A stretch of 64,000 nucleotides of DNA from NCBI RefSeq assembly GCF_001949145.1, contig NW_019091421.1:29127-93126 (forward strand). The letters are read 5' to 3'. This DNA is from Acanthaster planci. Its lineage: Eukaryota > Echinodermata > Asteroidea > Valvatida > Acanthasteridae. Below the pieces are notes generated by a model. That model ran no database searches. It had not been told where the DNA came from and saw only the letters and a program-made list of their open reading frames with translations. The position numbers were made by a program, and so were the translations under genes. This document shows, one piece after another, positions 23,801 to 35,620 of this stretch; the stretch's first letter is position 1, and each line of letters starts with the position of its first letter.

Positions 23801-26207
23801 CTGCGCACTGTTGATACATACATGCTTTTTGCATGTGTTGTGAGCTGATAGTAAAAATGTACACACCTCAAGAGAAGTAACTCAACGCCTTGATAGTTTT
23901 GTGCTCACCTAGCAAAACTTTGTATGATGACATTCGCCCTTGCAAAAAAAAACGGACTCCATTGGTCACTTGGTCATGTTTAATAAACAGGCTATATATT
24001 ATGCTTAAGTTATACTGGTGGTTCGGTATTGAGGGTCAAAGTAACGTCAGTTCCCAGTTTTGTCCGAGGCAGAGTTGAGGGCTCCCAAGAATTCTTCAGG
24101 CATTACTGTCATTATGCAATCATTCCCCACACAATTTGAATCAACCCCAGGGACTGATTTGTGTGATGAATATAAGGAGAGCATCGCCTTTTTATGATTA
24201 GTCAACTACGTAATCATGTGTTACTCAGAGAAGCCAGGATTGGTCAGATATAAATGAATAAGTCACTTGCGAGTTAAGTTTGAATAAAATCTGGTACACT
24301 GTGTTGTCTGATTGCACAGGAATGTAACAATTTGAATTCCCCAGACTAAAGACACTGTTGCTGTACCCCATGACTCGGGGCAAGCTTTGGCATAGCGACC
24401 ACCATCTCTGGAATGGACTGGTTCCTTTGTGCCCTTCTTATCCATTGAGAACAGTGTATTGTTGCAAGGCGTCTCTTATGTAACTAAGCAAAAGCTTGCC
24501 CTAAATCGCGAGGGGTCGCAACAGTGGTTTTAGTGTGGAGAATTCAAGTTGTTATGTTCACGTGAATTTAAAGAACTCAGTGTAATAGAGTGTATTCAAA
24601 TTTAACTTGCAAATTGCTTATTGCACGGACATAGATTGGTATTATTGTCCTCAGTACATTTGCATATTCATTATCCTACATTAGCACATATTATAGGCTC
24701 TCTCCCCTCCCAATCGTCCAAAACGGCCAAAAAAAAACCCCCAAAAAATTGAGCCCGGAAGTCACAGACTCAACAATGTTGTCTGTCTACTCAACAGGCC
24801 ACGCATGACACACACACATAAGTGTATATGTACGTAATACGCTGCATACATGTTTTAATTGGCCGGGATTATCAATCAAGCAACATTTATTTCCATAATG
24901 CCCAAAGATTCCAATACAATACAACAGAATAAATTAAATATACATTTAGTTAATATTATACACCTCGATAGATTGGGGACAAGAATCAATGAAGTCAGCA
25001 GCGATTATGGGTTATCTTCTGAAGCCAAGGGTTTATATGGAGATGCCTTGACAAAAACTAAAACCGAACATTTAACAGTGACAAAATAACAATTAGACAA
25101 ACAAAACTACAATGTACATCAGATGAAAGTAAGCATCGAGGGATGGAAAAATAAATGAGGCCATGGAAAAGGAACTCATGCCACTAGTCAAAAGAAGAAA
25201 AATTAAGAGAAAAAAGAAGATGAAGAGCAACGCAGCAGTTATTACATAAGCCAAGAAAGAGCCAGTTCATTACAATCGCATGCAATATAAGGCAATGAAA
25301 ACAGTTAATTGGCAGAGATAATGTGAAGAAATAAATTGTAGATGAATCATGAGACATTAGGCAAATATAAACATGCCAAAATAAATTATTGAGACAATCA
25401 CAATTATCAAACGATGAGATAAGTAATTCAAAGTATATGACTAAAATTGTATGACAGCAGACTGAGTGACACAAGACTGAAATAAAGCAAAATTATCGAA
25501 CAGTAAATTTGATTTTTACAAATGGGGAATAATATCAAAAACACAAGTAAACAAATTATCTAAATACAAGTGTATTATTTATCTTACTATTTTGCAGAGT
25601 GCCCTTCGAGACATCATGCCCATCTATGAGACACTGTTTACATATATGATTCACTGGAAAGAGAAACAAGTCCATAAGTCATTTCACCAGGACGAGGTAA
25701 GTATGAAAATGGAAGGCTAGTTCCCAGTTTTTGCTAAATGCAAACGCAATGTGGATTTGGCATCGTGAAGAATTTGTAGCAAAATTGGCCAGAATAAAAA
25801 CGTTCTCAACTTTGAAAATTTGAAGTGCTGAATGCTTACAGTAAAGTGTTCATACCTCTGATTTTTTTTTCACTTGCCTGGAATGTGACCCAGGCCCAAG
25901 TTAAATTGTTTAGGGCTTTCGGGTCAAAGTCTACCTTTAGCCCAAAAAGATTGCGACTAGGATTGCTGGTCAACAAGTGAAGTTGAACCTTATTGGTTTT
26001 TGTACCTGGATCTTCTTCCAACAGGTCCCTGAATTTGGTCTTCCATTTGGGTACAGCTTGGTAGCTATCACCTTCTGCCTGTTTGTCGTGATGATCTATA
26101 GACAATATAAGCCCTATGGGTTTCACTTTTACCAACGAAAGAGAGTGGTTAGTCTTCGCTCCCTCAGCTCAACATTTGCCTCAGCCAGTGGCATCAAGAT
26201 GACATAA
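20889..26207 (+). CDS. Membrane-anchored M14 zinc carboxypeptidase-like protein
   Basis: M14 metallocarboxypeptidases remove C-terminal residues from peptides. Exons are 20889-21537, 22066-22167, 22433-22605, 23263-23358, 25598-25696 and 26025-26207 (433 codons plus TAA), with matching GT-AG junctions. The start at 20889 was chosen because it opens a signal peptide (SLFILLVLPNVRNVYA); an upstream in-frame ATG at 20778 adds 37 unlikely residues. Visible features are the zinc ligands His and Glu in GEHAREFF, the substrate-binding VDLNRNFDW, the third zinc His in FLSLHSG, the general-base Glu in FAIELWGEGD, and a C-terminal membrane segment (YSLVAITFCLFVVMIY) followed by a basic tail. Layout is signal peptide, catalytic domain, single transmembrane helix. 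By recall the catalytic region resembles plant- or protist-like M14 proteins more than CPA, CPB or CPE; that assignment is an impression. Confidence 0.88.
23550..23760. repeat. Degenerate ~40-bp tandem repeat in a carboxypeptidase intron
   Basis: Variants of TGGGAATCAAACCCAA followed by TTGTGTACT recur four to five times. The GGGAATCAAACCC words look like a tRNA B box, but no A box accompanies them. Confidence 0.45.
24241..24625. mobile_element. Long inverted-repeat (foldback) element in a carboxypeptidase intron
   Basis: The right arm (about 24466-24625) has AAGCAAAAGCTTGCCC, AACAGTGGTTTTAGTGTGG, GAATTCAAGTTGTTA and AACTTGCAAATTGCTTATT. The reverse complement of the left arm has CAAAGCTTGCCCC, AACAGTGTCTTTAGTCTGG, GAATTCAAATTGTTACATTC and AACTCGCAAGTGACTTATT. 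A single arm of the same family occurs at 53830-54000. No coding capacity was found. Confidence 0.75.
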
Positions 26208-29200
26208 CGACAAGTATTTATGTGTCAAAATGAGTCTTTCAGTATACACACTTTGACAGTGCACTGTCAGTGAAGGCCAAGGTGATAGTGATAGAGGACG
26301 GAGTGCCTGCTGATTGTCATCGTAGGGTGCTGGTCACATGGGCATTATTTAAAGTCTGGATAAAGATCTGTAGAATCCTGCTGGAGCAAGAGTTGCCATT
26401 TGCAAAGGAGACTGTTACCCAGAGAGGTGCCTGTTGTTTCATGCAGACGACCCTCACAACGGGGGTTCATGAGTTGTTGAGTTGTTTTGAGACTAAAACA
26501 CTTTTGCCTGTAAGAATCACATCATTGGCATCTTCATTGCACCGCTCAGCTTGTGCATGTGTCTTAACCATTCCATCAAATGAAACTGATTTGGATTTGT
26601 AAGTTAAGTTTCTACAGTCGCTGATTGAATCCTTTGGAAACAATTAAAGTTGACATGCCTCATGGGATCCCCGTTTAAAACACGTTGTGTGAGAGCCGGC
26701 CTCTGTGGAACCACCACTACTGTGATCTCACTCATTAGCATAGATCTTGAACTGAGATGAGTGAAACTCCTGTCGGGGGTTGGTTGGATGTGGCAGTAAG
26801 TTGTCCAAGGTGGCCTCTTCAGCTCTTTGGCTGGGGGATAGAATTGGGCCCATGCACACAACACACTGCCAATGAGCCACCATACGGTACTGCAGCAAAT
26901 CACAGAGCAAGCACACAGAACTCAGTGTGTGTCCTGCTATGCGTGCATGCACATGGTCTGCCCAGTCTTGTACATGTACAAACTATATATATTTACCCGT
27001 TCACATGTAAACTGTACATGTAGTCATGCAATGCAAGGCATGCTAAGAGCAGAACTTTCATAAGTCAGCAGTGTGGTCAGATGATATGGGATGTTTAGAA
27101 ATGGCCTGGTATTGGTGTCAAGGGACTATGCAATGTAATTTCTTTAATGCAGTCCTCAAAACTGCACCTTTGTGTCCATTTTAAGATTATTTTCAATCTT
27201 TGTTCTGCCATTTAACTGTTATTTTGGTGTCTTTTTTTTTGGTCATATGCTCAAATTAATTTCTGTATTCATGAGGAAAATTGTGATGTCATCTTGGGCA
27301 GAAAGCTCCATGTTGCAGCTATTTGAGCCCCCCCCCCATTATGTTAGATGTTTTGCTGTCATATTTTTTTCTTTAGTGATTCATCGTTGTGTATTTCTGC
27401 AGTAAGTCAACAAGCAACCTTGATTTACAAAAATGAAAACGTCTTCCCACGAATGACATCACAGTAAGTGAAGTCAACAGCACTTTCAATTGTTAAGAAT
27501 TACCTGTAAGACTTTTCAACGTTTAAAAAGGGCACTTCTGAATAATAACAACAATGTCAAATACATGTACTTCGTATATATTTAAGAGGAGTAGAAAGTC
27601 GCACAAAATTTGTCAACTCAATCAACTCAACTTTGAAAGTTGGAATCAAATACCTGTACTGTTCTAGTGAATCACACCATTGGAACCACTCTTTTGGCCA
27701 GTTTATTTAGTGTGCACGATTACAAACCCGAATGTTGTTTATAATACGGCATAAATTTTGGACTTTCTGTACATCAGGAATTTTCAACATAGTGATATAT
27801 TCAACTCAACCGAAGATGGCCAATGAAGATTGGAATAGTAATCATATTTCCTTTTATAGTCAAATGTATAATAGTATGAATAGCAGTTTTCCTCATTTTT
27901 AAATCTGGCACATGTACATGGTATCTCCGCACCTGAATTAAAACCAACAATTACATTTTCCTGACATGAGCGCAGGCAAATAAACCTTTTACCTGCATTC
28001 CTGTCATTTTTTACAGTCTCTTGACTGCTGTTATATACTCATAGTCATGTCAGTGGAGGCGTTAGTGCTATGCTTTACCCTGATTGGTAATAATAGTTCT
28101 TAGGTCGCAATGCTCAATGAACTTCAATACAGCCAGCCTACATAACCCTGCTGGGCTATTGTGTGCACTTTCTTACCATAGAAAAGTTCAGAATGGGTGC
28201 AGGGCCTGCTCCTGTGAGTGAGTTCACAAAGTTGAAGGGCATCCTGGGTGAAAAATGACAGTTGTCGTGGTCCAACATATTCACCCTAATAAATCTTGGC
28301 ACCTAGAGATTAGCAAGGGTTCTGAGTTGAAATTTTCTCTATGATAGTCCATCCATTCACTGCACCCTCGTTTTGAAAGCATGCATGATAATGATGGACA
28401 AAAGATGCCAACCCTGGGGCAACACATGCTGGCCTCCAAGGGTCTATTTTATTTAAAGATGAGAACTAAATATTTTTAAAGTATCTTTTGTTGATCGATG
28501 TCTTCACCCTAATGGTCTTCAATTCTCACACTGTTGGAGGATTGAGGACCTTGAGGGTTAAAAAAGAGGGATTAAATCACCCCCTTTTCTGTGAAACCTG
28601 TCAGTACATTTGCAGATTAATTTTATGGTTTTAAACTTGTTTTTGACCTCAGTTATTTCATGTCAACTCAATACAACAGTTATCTGATAAAATTTGTTTT
28701 GTCAAGTTGATTTTACCCCGAATATTTGTTCCCTTTTTGGAAGGTGTATTTGGTGGCACAAACATTAATCAGCGCCAATTTGGCTGTTAAGATCAAGGCC
28801 CCGGATGTACAGATTTTGAGAAATTACAGGTACATGTCTTGAAGGGAATGTTGACTTGAATGACAATAATATTTTAAAGGGGGTAGCCCAAGGAAATCTA
28901 ATTTATCTTTCACTTCAGCGTACATTGCATTTTAACTCCTCTCTTTTTCTTCAGCTTCGAAAAGTCTGATTCTGTGAACAAATAGAAAACAGTACATAGA
29001 TCATGTATAGGGGAGATCAGGCTCTTGAAGGTTAGTTCACCTCCCTCAGTGATCGTTTTACAAACTTTGCTGTTTCAACTGAGACATTGCAAACAATTTA
29101 TTTTACAAGACGTGTCTCGTGCAAGATTCTTTTTTTTTTTTGTGACAAACTAATTTTAAGCAGTAACTTTTTCGTCGGTTTCTTTGGCATTCTAGGATTA

Positions 29201-31524
29201 CAATCCGTGTCTATTAGGCTGACAACTAGGTTGGAAGTGTGATTGGAAAACAATTTGTTAGCATTATTGAGTTGAATTATTCTAGAAAAAATATACTGCA
29301 AACAGTGGGAGAGAACGTTATGGTCAGTAGAATTATCCCTTTGCAAACCATCAGCAAAGGAACACATTTTCTTCCACCCCATACAACAAATTGAGGTCCA
29401 AATTGTAGAAGTAACAAATCCATCCAGACACTCTCAATTAGAAAACAGAAATATCAGCCTTTGTGGTTCAGTTACAGACGTGCCCCAGCGGTGAAGGAAA
29501 TTCAGTTAGTTTAAGGTCGCGAGTCAGATGACCTCAAGGTGTAGATTTTGGCAATAGATCTCCAAACTCAGAGAGAAACTAACTTCGGAATTTCCTGATC
29601 TACAACGTTGTTCAATTTCTTTCGGGGTGATCTTGTCACACAACACTGATTTGGGTAGTTCTTTTCCATTCTGGATGACAAAAAGCCAACCCAGACGCAG
29701 CTCGGTGAAATTATGGTCAGACTAGAATCACGGCTTTGGCAGTGTCTGTTGACATGTCTGCATTTTTAATAGGCCTATCTCAGACGAATTGTCCCATTGA
29801 CAGTGAAAAATTATCATACCGAGTGAAAAATGCATTGAGTTCAAGAGTTCGCACCTTTCTTCGACCTTACGTTTTCCCTTATTTGTGCAAATTTTCACCG
29901 AAGCCTTGGCAAGAGTACACGATACTTAGAAGAGCATAGAGGTCGGCACAAGGTGTGTCAAGTTAAAGCGACTTCAAGTGGGCTACACAGTCAATTTGAG
30001 TGAGGGCATATTAAATTGTACAATCCTCTCCTTGGCCATCGGATCGACTTTCATTTTTATCCTGCTTTCCGAGAATTTAAAGAATGTAGTCGAAAACAAA
30101 ATAATTAAAATCTCGGTTTCCACAAATTGAACAAGTGTGCCTAATACGAATTAAGTCTGTTCTCCCTTTTGGGGGCTATAAAAAGACAGGACGGAAAACC
30201 ACGGGAATTCATTTTCAGCGGAACTTCAAGGGAATTCTAGATAACTCCAGGGATGAGTCAATTATTATTTTTGTCCGGATTTTCTGTGCTTTTAAAGAAA
30301 ATGGTATAAAGTTTCAATATGGTGATTAGTTTGATGGAATATTCCAGAAGAAAAAGATGTTGGAAATTCTACGAAAACATGGTCACTGCATCAACGACAT
30401 TTCTCCCCACAATTCCCAATAATTCCTGAAACAAATGTTATCTTTTGCGCTTTACTGAACGTCAGTCACAATGTCGTTCAATATGAAAAGTGCTGAGCAA
30501 TAAAGTTATATCAGTAATAATGAAAACTGTAAAGGAAAACAAAGCCACACACACAGAAAATGGCCGGGTATATTACTAGTACAACTGCGGGCTGGTGAAT
30601 ATCAGAAGCAGTCCATTTGTATCAAATCCACCATTAGACCATTTTGATTTTGTAATTTACATGTGAGCAAATAAATATTTTGGGGAAATAAGAAAGCTAG
30701 GCAGGGGATAAAAATCAGTTCATTTTGAAATGACGTTTCATCCGGAATAAAAGATCACCTAAAAAAAACACAAAATAATGCGATACTGACTGTCCTCTCG
30801 ATATATTAAAATGAAACCTCAAATACACTTATTTAAATAGATTAGACATTTTTGTGATAAAATATGTACATTTTAAACAAAAAAGCAAAAGAAAAACATA
30901 AAAATCCCTGTTTGTCCAAATTGGGACTCGTCCAGTTGAATGGGGTACGACAGACATTATAAAATGGGAAATAAAATTCGCTAGCTGTTCTTTTGAAAAC
31001 AAAACAAAACACCTAAATCCTGCACCAATCATTATCCCCTGCAAATTAACTGCTTGACTGTTTACGGAAATGTGCACACATCGAACATTTTAAACGAAAC
31101 TACGCGAATCCCAATCAAGACGATTCATAAGACAATAGCTGTGGTAATGAAAACTAGAATCCCTGTACACTTTCACTGTCTCGATCTTACGAAGCCTGTC
31201 CCTTCTGTTACTAAATAAAAAAAAAATTAAAAGAGCTCACGATTTAGATCTTCTGAATAATAACTCATTTTATAGGTGAAAATGTGAGAGTTTGTTAATA
31301 TACATCGCTTTGCTTCAAGGAATCTAAGTCTCGCTTTTTTAAGTTGACTATTTTCTGATCAAATAATAAGGTACCTTCAATATTTCAGGTCGACTTTTTA
31401 ATAATGCAATGGATTCATATTTAACTCCTTGAGTGATGATGCAATGTGTTCATATCAAAGAGAAGCATGGACGATTAGGATGAGTGCTCGAAGAGTTGCA
31501 TGGCTCCAGTCAATCCACACATGC
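26208..31524. other. Intergenic region without a recognised gene
   Basis: Many short ORFs occur on both strands, but none has a domain, a signal or convincing splice partners. TACATGTACAAACTATATAT and GTACATGTAGTCATGC short repeats lie near 26970-27030. Parts of 27160-27300 resemble 8480-8590 (shared TATTTTGGTGTCT and ATTGTGATGTCAT-like words), suggesting an old dispersed repeat. The proximal part should hold the carboxypeptidase 3' UTR and the distal part (below 31525) the 3' flank of the minus-strand gene. Confidence 0.5.
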
Positions 31525-33798
31525 CTATACCGGGTCGCTCTGGTCCATCCGTCCTTTCTCCATCACGAGCAACTCCTCCGGGGCAATTTGGAGAATGTCG
31601 GCCACCGTGCTCAACAAACTGCACCGTTTGTGACGCACCAGGGTCGTGGCATCTTTGGACAGCAGCAGGCATGCCCTGCAGGGCCTGCCGTTGGATTCCC
31701 TCCTGAATCGCACCCTGGCCACCCCCATGTAGAGCAAGTTGTAGACGTGGGACTGCAGCGACATGACCCAGTTGATGTAAAGTCCCTCGGTGGTGGTGAA
31801 GAACGATCTGAAGACGCAGATGAGCAGGTGTGTCTTCAACTCACACAGGTGTGTTACCATAGGCACTTGGATGTATAGCTTAACGTAGACGCTGGGAACA
31901 TACCTGGAGGCCACACTGATGTAGGCGTCCACTTCAGAGTCGCTTCTTGGAGGAGTCCATCTCGGAGGAACTTTGACTTGGATGTAATTATCAGGCCATT
32001 CAAATGGTTCGTCGCGAAATTCTTCAGCCCTTTCTGTGGAATGTGAACCTCGTCTCCACTTTCGGTGTTTTCCTGGTCGCTTTTGCCAACTCCGGTCACT
32101 ATCGTCATCTTTAAGACTGCATCCAAGTATTTTGGGTTTGTGTTTATGATTCAGAGACTGAACAGCAAAACTCACTTTCTTCTTCTTGTTCTTAATGATC
32201 TTTGGTATTCTCTTGATGGAACTTGCCCTGCGTTTAACGCTGTGGGTGGCGGCAAAGTTGTCCTTTTCAAGACAGTTGCCGTTGATATTACCGTTAGGGA
32301 TTGTACTACCTGGATACTCACTCGTCAAAGGCAGGTTGATAAAGCTACTCGACCCTGCCTCCTCTGAGTAACCATCCTCCACAGAATCGTTGGAGAACCT
32401 GGTGCAAGCACAGTTAATGTGATCGACCTCCTGGATCAACACTGCTTCGATTACTTCTTCGTTATCCTCTTCCTCACTGTCCCATTCAATGATGTCCGAG
32501 CTGATTTCCATTTCTGAAGACGTATTGCTCTCGCGGCTTTCCGTCACTCCGCTGGTTTCACTGCGTTGATGCGAGCTTGCTTTCGGGGCAACAGTGACAG
32601 GAACCCTGGTGCAAGAGTACTCCGTCCCGTCAGTGTTGTAGTGGAAAAACGTCACTTCGCCGAGTGGACTTTCTGCCGACTCTTGGTGATTTTTTTGGTG
32701 ATCGGTCGAGCGAGCGGAGACAGCTCTTGGTGAGAACGAACTCATGTCCTGTAGCTCCACGTCAGAATGCTGGGGCTTTTTCAGACCTACAAGGACATAC
32801 CTGAGCAGTCCCTGCCAGCGAGCCAGCCTACCGCCCGCCATGTCATGATTGTGCCCCTCGGTATCTGAGCTGCAGCTTGTCTGTACTGTAGCGCCACCGT
32901 ACGCAGGCGTTCGTTTCACTGAAGCGGAAAGACCGGCCGTTTTGGCATTCTTTCCCTTGTTCATTGGTATTCCTTTGGTTTTGGAACCTGATACAGGTGC
33001 AGCGTAATCCTTATTCGAAATGACAATGGGGTGCTCTGCAGCGCGAGTAACCTGGGGGCTCGTCGGTTCATTCTCCTCTGAACACTGTCGCCAAATCGAT
33101 GCCATGACACTGGGAACAAATAGAGCAGCTGACGTGCCTGGAGTTTTCTTGAACCGTGGCTGTAAGATAGTGGGGAAGTTGCTGTCACTTGAATGTTGGA
33201 AAACATCCAGTAGGACGCTCTTCAGGTGGCCCGACCACTGCTTGGACATCCCCACGGAAGGAAATGCCCAGTCGAAGCCGTCAATCCAGCCAGACGAACC
33301 AATAGTGGTGCTGGATCCCGGGCTACAACTTGAATTAATGTAATAACAAGACTGGGGTCTCTGTAATTCCGGAATTAGATCCAGAACAGAAGGGTTCGCG
33401 CCGTACGAGCTCGCTAACTCCTTATGATCTTTAAAGTCGGAAGTCTGGTGGTGGCTGTCTTCAATAATGGCGTCAAGGATGGGATGGTCTCCGTTCAGGT
33501 GCGGGCGAGGATTCACCTCGTCCGTCTCCGGCGCAGATGCCCCCCAGCTCCCAGCAGCGACAAAGCCTGCGCACTCGGGTGGGTCGTGGGGGAGATCATT
33601 GGCGGTGGTGTCCTGGTCCAAGAGTTCAGGAAGGTGACTGTGGACCGGTGTGGGGTCAGTAGGCCGATAGGGTATATTTGGATGGTATAGAGTCGCCAGA
33701 GAGCCGAGTCGAGAAGGCCCAACAAGATGTCGCCTGCTGTCGCTGATTCTATAAATGATCCGTTTATCTCTCACACGTGGACAGTCACTTGAAGCCAT
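31525..33798 (-). CDS. Uncharacterised 757-residue protein, uninterrupted ORF, RVxF-like motif
   Basis: This is the longest ORF in the window and has no intron, unlike the other genes here. I do not recognise the family. Residues 1-530 are low in order-promoting signals and rich in Ser, Pro and charge, with a short tryptophan-containing block near 170-190 (WIDGFDWAFP) and an acidic patch near 439-450. A Lys-rich stretch at 530-550 contains KKKVSFAVQ, an RVxF-type consensus for protein phosphatase 1 docking. Residues 600-740 look folded, with alternating hydrophobic strands (YVKLYIQV, LLICVFRSFF, YNLLYMGVARVRF) and a CRAC motif. A PP1-regulatory role is inference from one short motif. The length, initial Met and balanced composition argue for a real gene. 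A retrocopy or a species-specific intronless gene are alternatives. Confidence 0.75.
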   Translation of the reverse strand: MASSDCPRVRDKRIIYRISDSRRHLVGPSRLGSLATLYHPNIPYRPTDPTPVHSHLPELLDQDTTANDLPHDPPECAGFVAAGSWGASAPETDEVNPRPHLNGDHPILDAIIEDSHHQTSDFKDHKELASSYGANPSVLDLIPELQRPQSCYYINSSCSPGSSTTIGSSGWIDGFDWAFPSVGMSKQWSGHLKSVLLDVFQHSSDSNFPTILQPRFKKTPGTSAALFVPSVMASIWRQCSEENEPTSPQVTRAAEHPIVISNKDYAAPVSGSKTKGIPMNKGKNAKTAGLSASVKRTPAYGGATVQTSCSSDTEGHNHDMAGGRLARWQGLLRYVLVGLKKPQHSDVELQDMSSFSPRAVSARSTDHQKNHQESAESPLGEVTFFHYNTDGTEYSCTRVPVTVAPKASSHQRSETSGVTESRESNTSSEMEISSDIIEWDSEEEDNEEVIEAVLIQEVDHINCACTRFSNDSVEDGYSEEAGSSSFINLPLTSEYPGSTIPNGNINGNCLEKDNFAATHSVKRRASSIKRIPKIIKNKKKKVSFAVQSLNHKHKPKILGCSLKDDDSDRSWQKRPGKHRKWRRGSHSTERAEEFRDEPFEWPDNYIQVKVPPRWTPPRSDSEVDAYISVASRYVPSVYVKLYIQVPMVTHLCELKTHLLICVFRSFFTTTEGLYINWVMSLQSHVYNLLYMGVARVRFRRESNGRPCRACLLLSKDATTLVRHKRCSLLSTVADILQIAPEELLVMEKGRMDQSDPV

Positions 33799-35620
33799 GC
33801 GTTGACGATGACAACTTCAGTCTGTTAATGACAATGAATGATCCAATGATAAATTAGTATTATCGTAATAATGTTTTTCTTGGGGTCATTTTTCCTAAAG
33901 GGAACAATGAGACGTAAACATCGGTAACGTTTCTCGGCAGTGACATATCAGCCATCAAAAAGCCGCGATGACATGTCAAAAAAAGGGGCAAATTTAGCAT
34001 GGAAGATATCAGGTCATTTTATAAAGATTTTATCCGACCTATTTCTTAGTGTTTCCTGTCGTTGTGTATCGTCGTGGTGTCCAGGCTTGGAACTCTTTTC
34101 TTCCTTGTTCTCTTAGTGCGTTTTCATGACCCCCAACTGATTATTCTGATGCGATCAAAACGGCTATGTTACCGTTTGCAGTAAACGTATTGATCTTCGA
34201 ACAAAATTTCCTGTCACGAATTGACCAACAAAACAAAAAGTTCTGGTTTATTTGCTTGTTGGTGTCCCGTTCTAATTTTACGCCAGTAATAACGTCCTCC
34301 TTTTGCCTTGGCTGTCGTTTCCATCTGTCAGTGACGGTGATTTTGTATTAAAAATAGACGACTTTAAAAGTATGAAAACAGGCGAGAACAGAAGTGGGTG
34401 GAACAAGTCGATACACCGAATTGGTGTGCTTGTCCCATCCAATTATTCCCGGAAAATTTGGGGTGGGTATGGAAGGTGAAGAGTTCATTTTTAAGTGCAC
34501 CTGCCCAATCGGTCTTATGTGCAGAGTACATTGCAGGCTCTGCCGATAACCTAAAATGGAGAACATGAGCACGGATAGATATTTCACTTCCCTGAAAAAA
34601 GGGTAGGTCATATAAAATGTTATTGGAAAGAGTTCGCGAAAGGTGAACGAAAATTGATGGCTGATGAAAGCTGAGCTTGGAAGCGGTCGATCCTGTTTTT
34701 TTTTTCAAGGGGATTTTAATTGCGGAGGCTACGGTGTGCAAAAAAGTTCGGGGCATGGTTGCCTTATGCACAAAGTATGAAAGTTGCAGTCGGCAGTCCC
34801 AAACAATGACGCGTGCGTACAGTCGCACACCGAAACGTAAGCTCACGCATACATATTATTTTATTAGCGGCTCTGTGGGCATGATTGGATAGCTCAGTTG
34901 GTAGAGCACCGGTACAGTATTCCGGAGGTCGCAGGTTCAAATTTCGCTCTACTCGATTCCTTTGTTCACCTGTATAGGCCCCCTAATTAAATTTAAACTG
35001 TTGAGACCCATCGCAAATATAAGGGTTGTAAGTGAGGTGAAACGTTCTTAGATATTTGCTTTTATCACTCTTATTCAGATGTAGTTGTCAATCTCATAAA
35101 TAATGGTCCACTCCAAAAAGAACCGTCCGGTTGCAAGATGATAATTAAATTCCTTCCAAACAAGCAGTAAATACAAGACCAATTGGTGGCTATTGACAGG
35201 CCAGTTGTAGGTTAACCGAACTTGGTCAAAACTCCATTAAAATTTTTTGAAATTAAGTGAACTGATAACCTTTATGAAAACTACATCATTCTGGTCCCCA
35301 TCTGGCAAAAATTCTAATGTCCGTGTTCGAATTAAATCAGATCTTTCTATTCAATTCTCACCTGGGACGGAGAAACGAAGAAGAAAAACGATTATTTTTT
35401 TTCAAGCTTGCCTCTCTGGATCATCGGTCATTTTGCATCACCCCTGATCATGACGTGCGCCAAGTTTTTGAAAGAATACGCCGCGCGCATGCCGTTATTG
35501 GAGAGGAGAAACTATGTACAACCAAACAAACGAATGCATCGCCGTGTTGCGTTAGATAGTTAGAGCACGTGAAGTGCAAACCAGACACTCAGTGAAAGAT
35601 AGTTGGTCAACTTTCCCGAA
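33799..35620. other. Intergenic spacer between two divergent genes
   Basis: The minus-strand 757-codon ORF and plus-strand TRMT6 start head to head about 1.8 kb apart, so promoters for both should lie here. No TATA box or CpG-dense stretch is obvious. The tRNA-like sequence at 34887 is the only recognisable element. Confidence 0.5.
34887..34961 (+). tRNA. tRNA-like sequence, probably a tRNA pseudogene or SINE head
   Basis: TAGCTCAGTTGGTAGAGCA forms a good D arm and A box, and GGTTCAAATTT is a degraded B box at normal spacing. The anticodon arm reads ACCGG, TACAGTA, TTCCGG: the loop lacks the usual T33 and its closing pair is poor. The T stem and acceptor pair weakly. This argues against a functional tRNA, so the anticodon should not be assigned. 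Confidence 0.45.

Noticed and set aside
34887-34961. Functional tRNA gene
   Set aside because: Anticodon loop, T stem and acceptor do not fold properly; kept only as a tRNA-like sequence.
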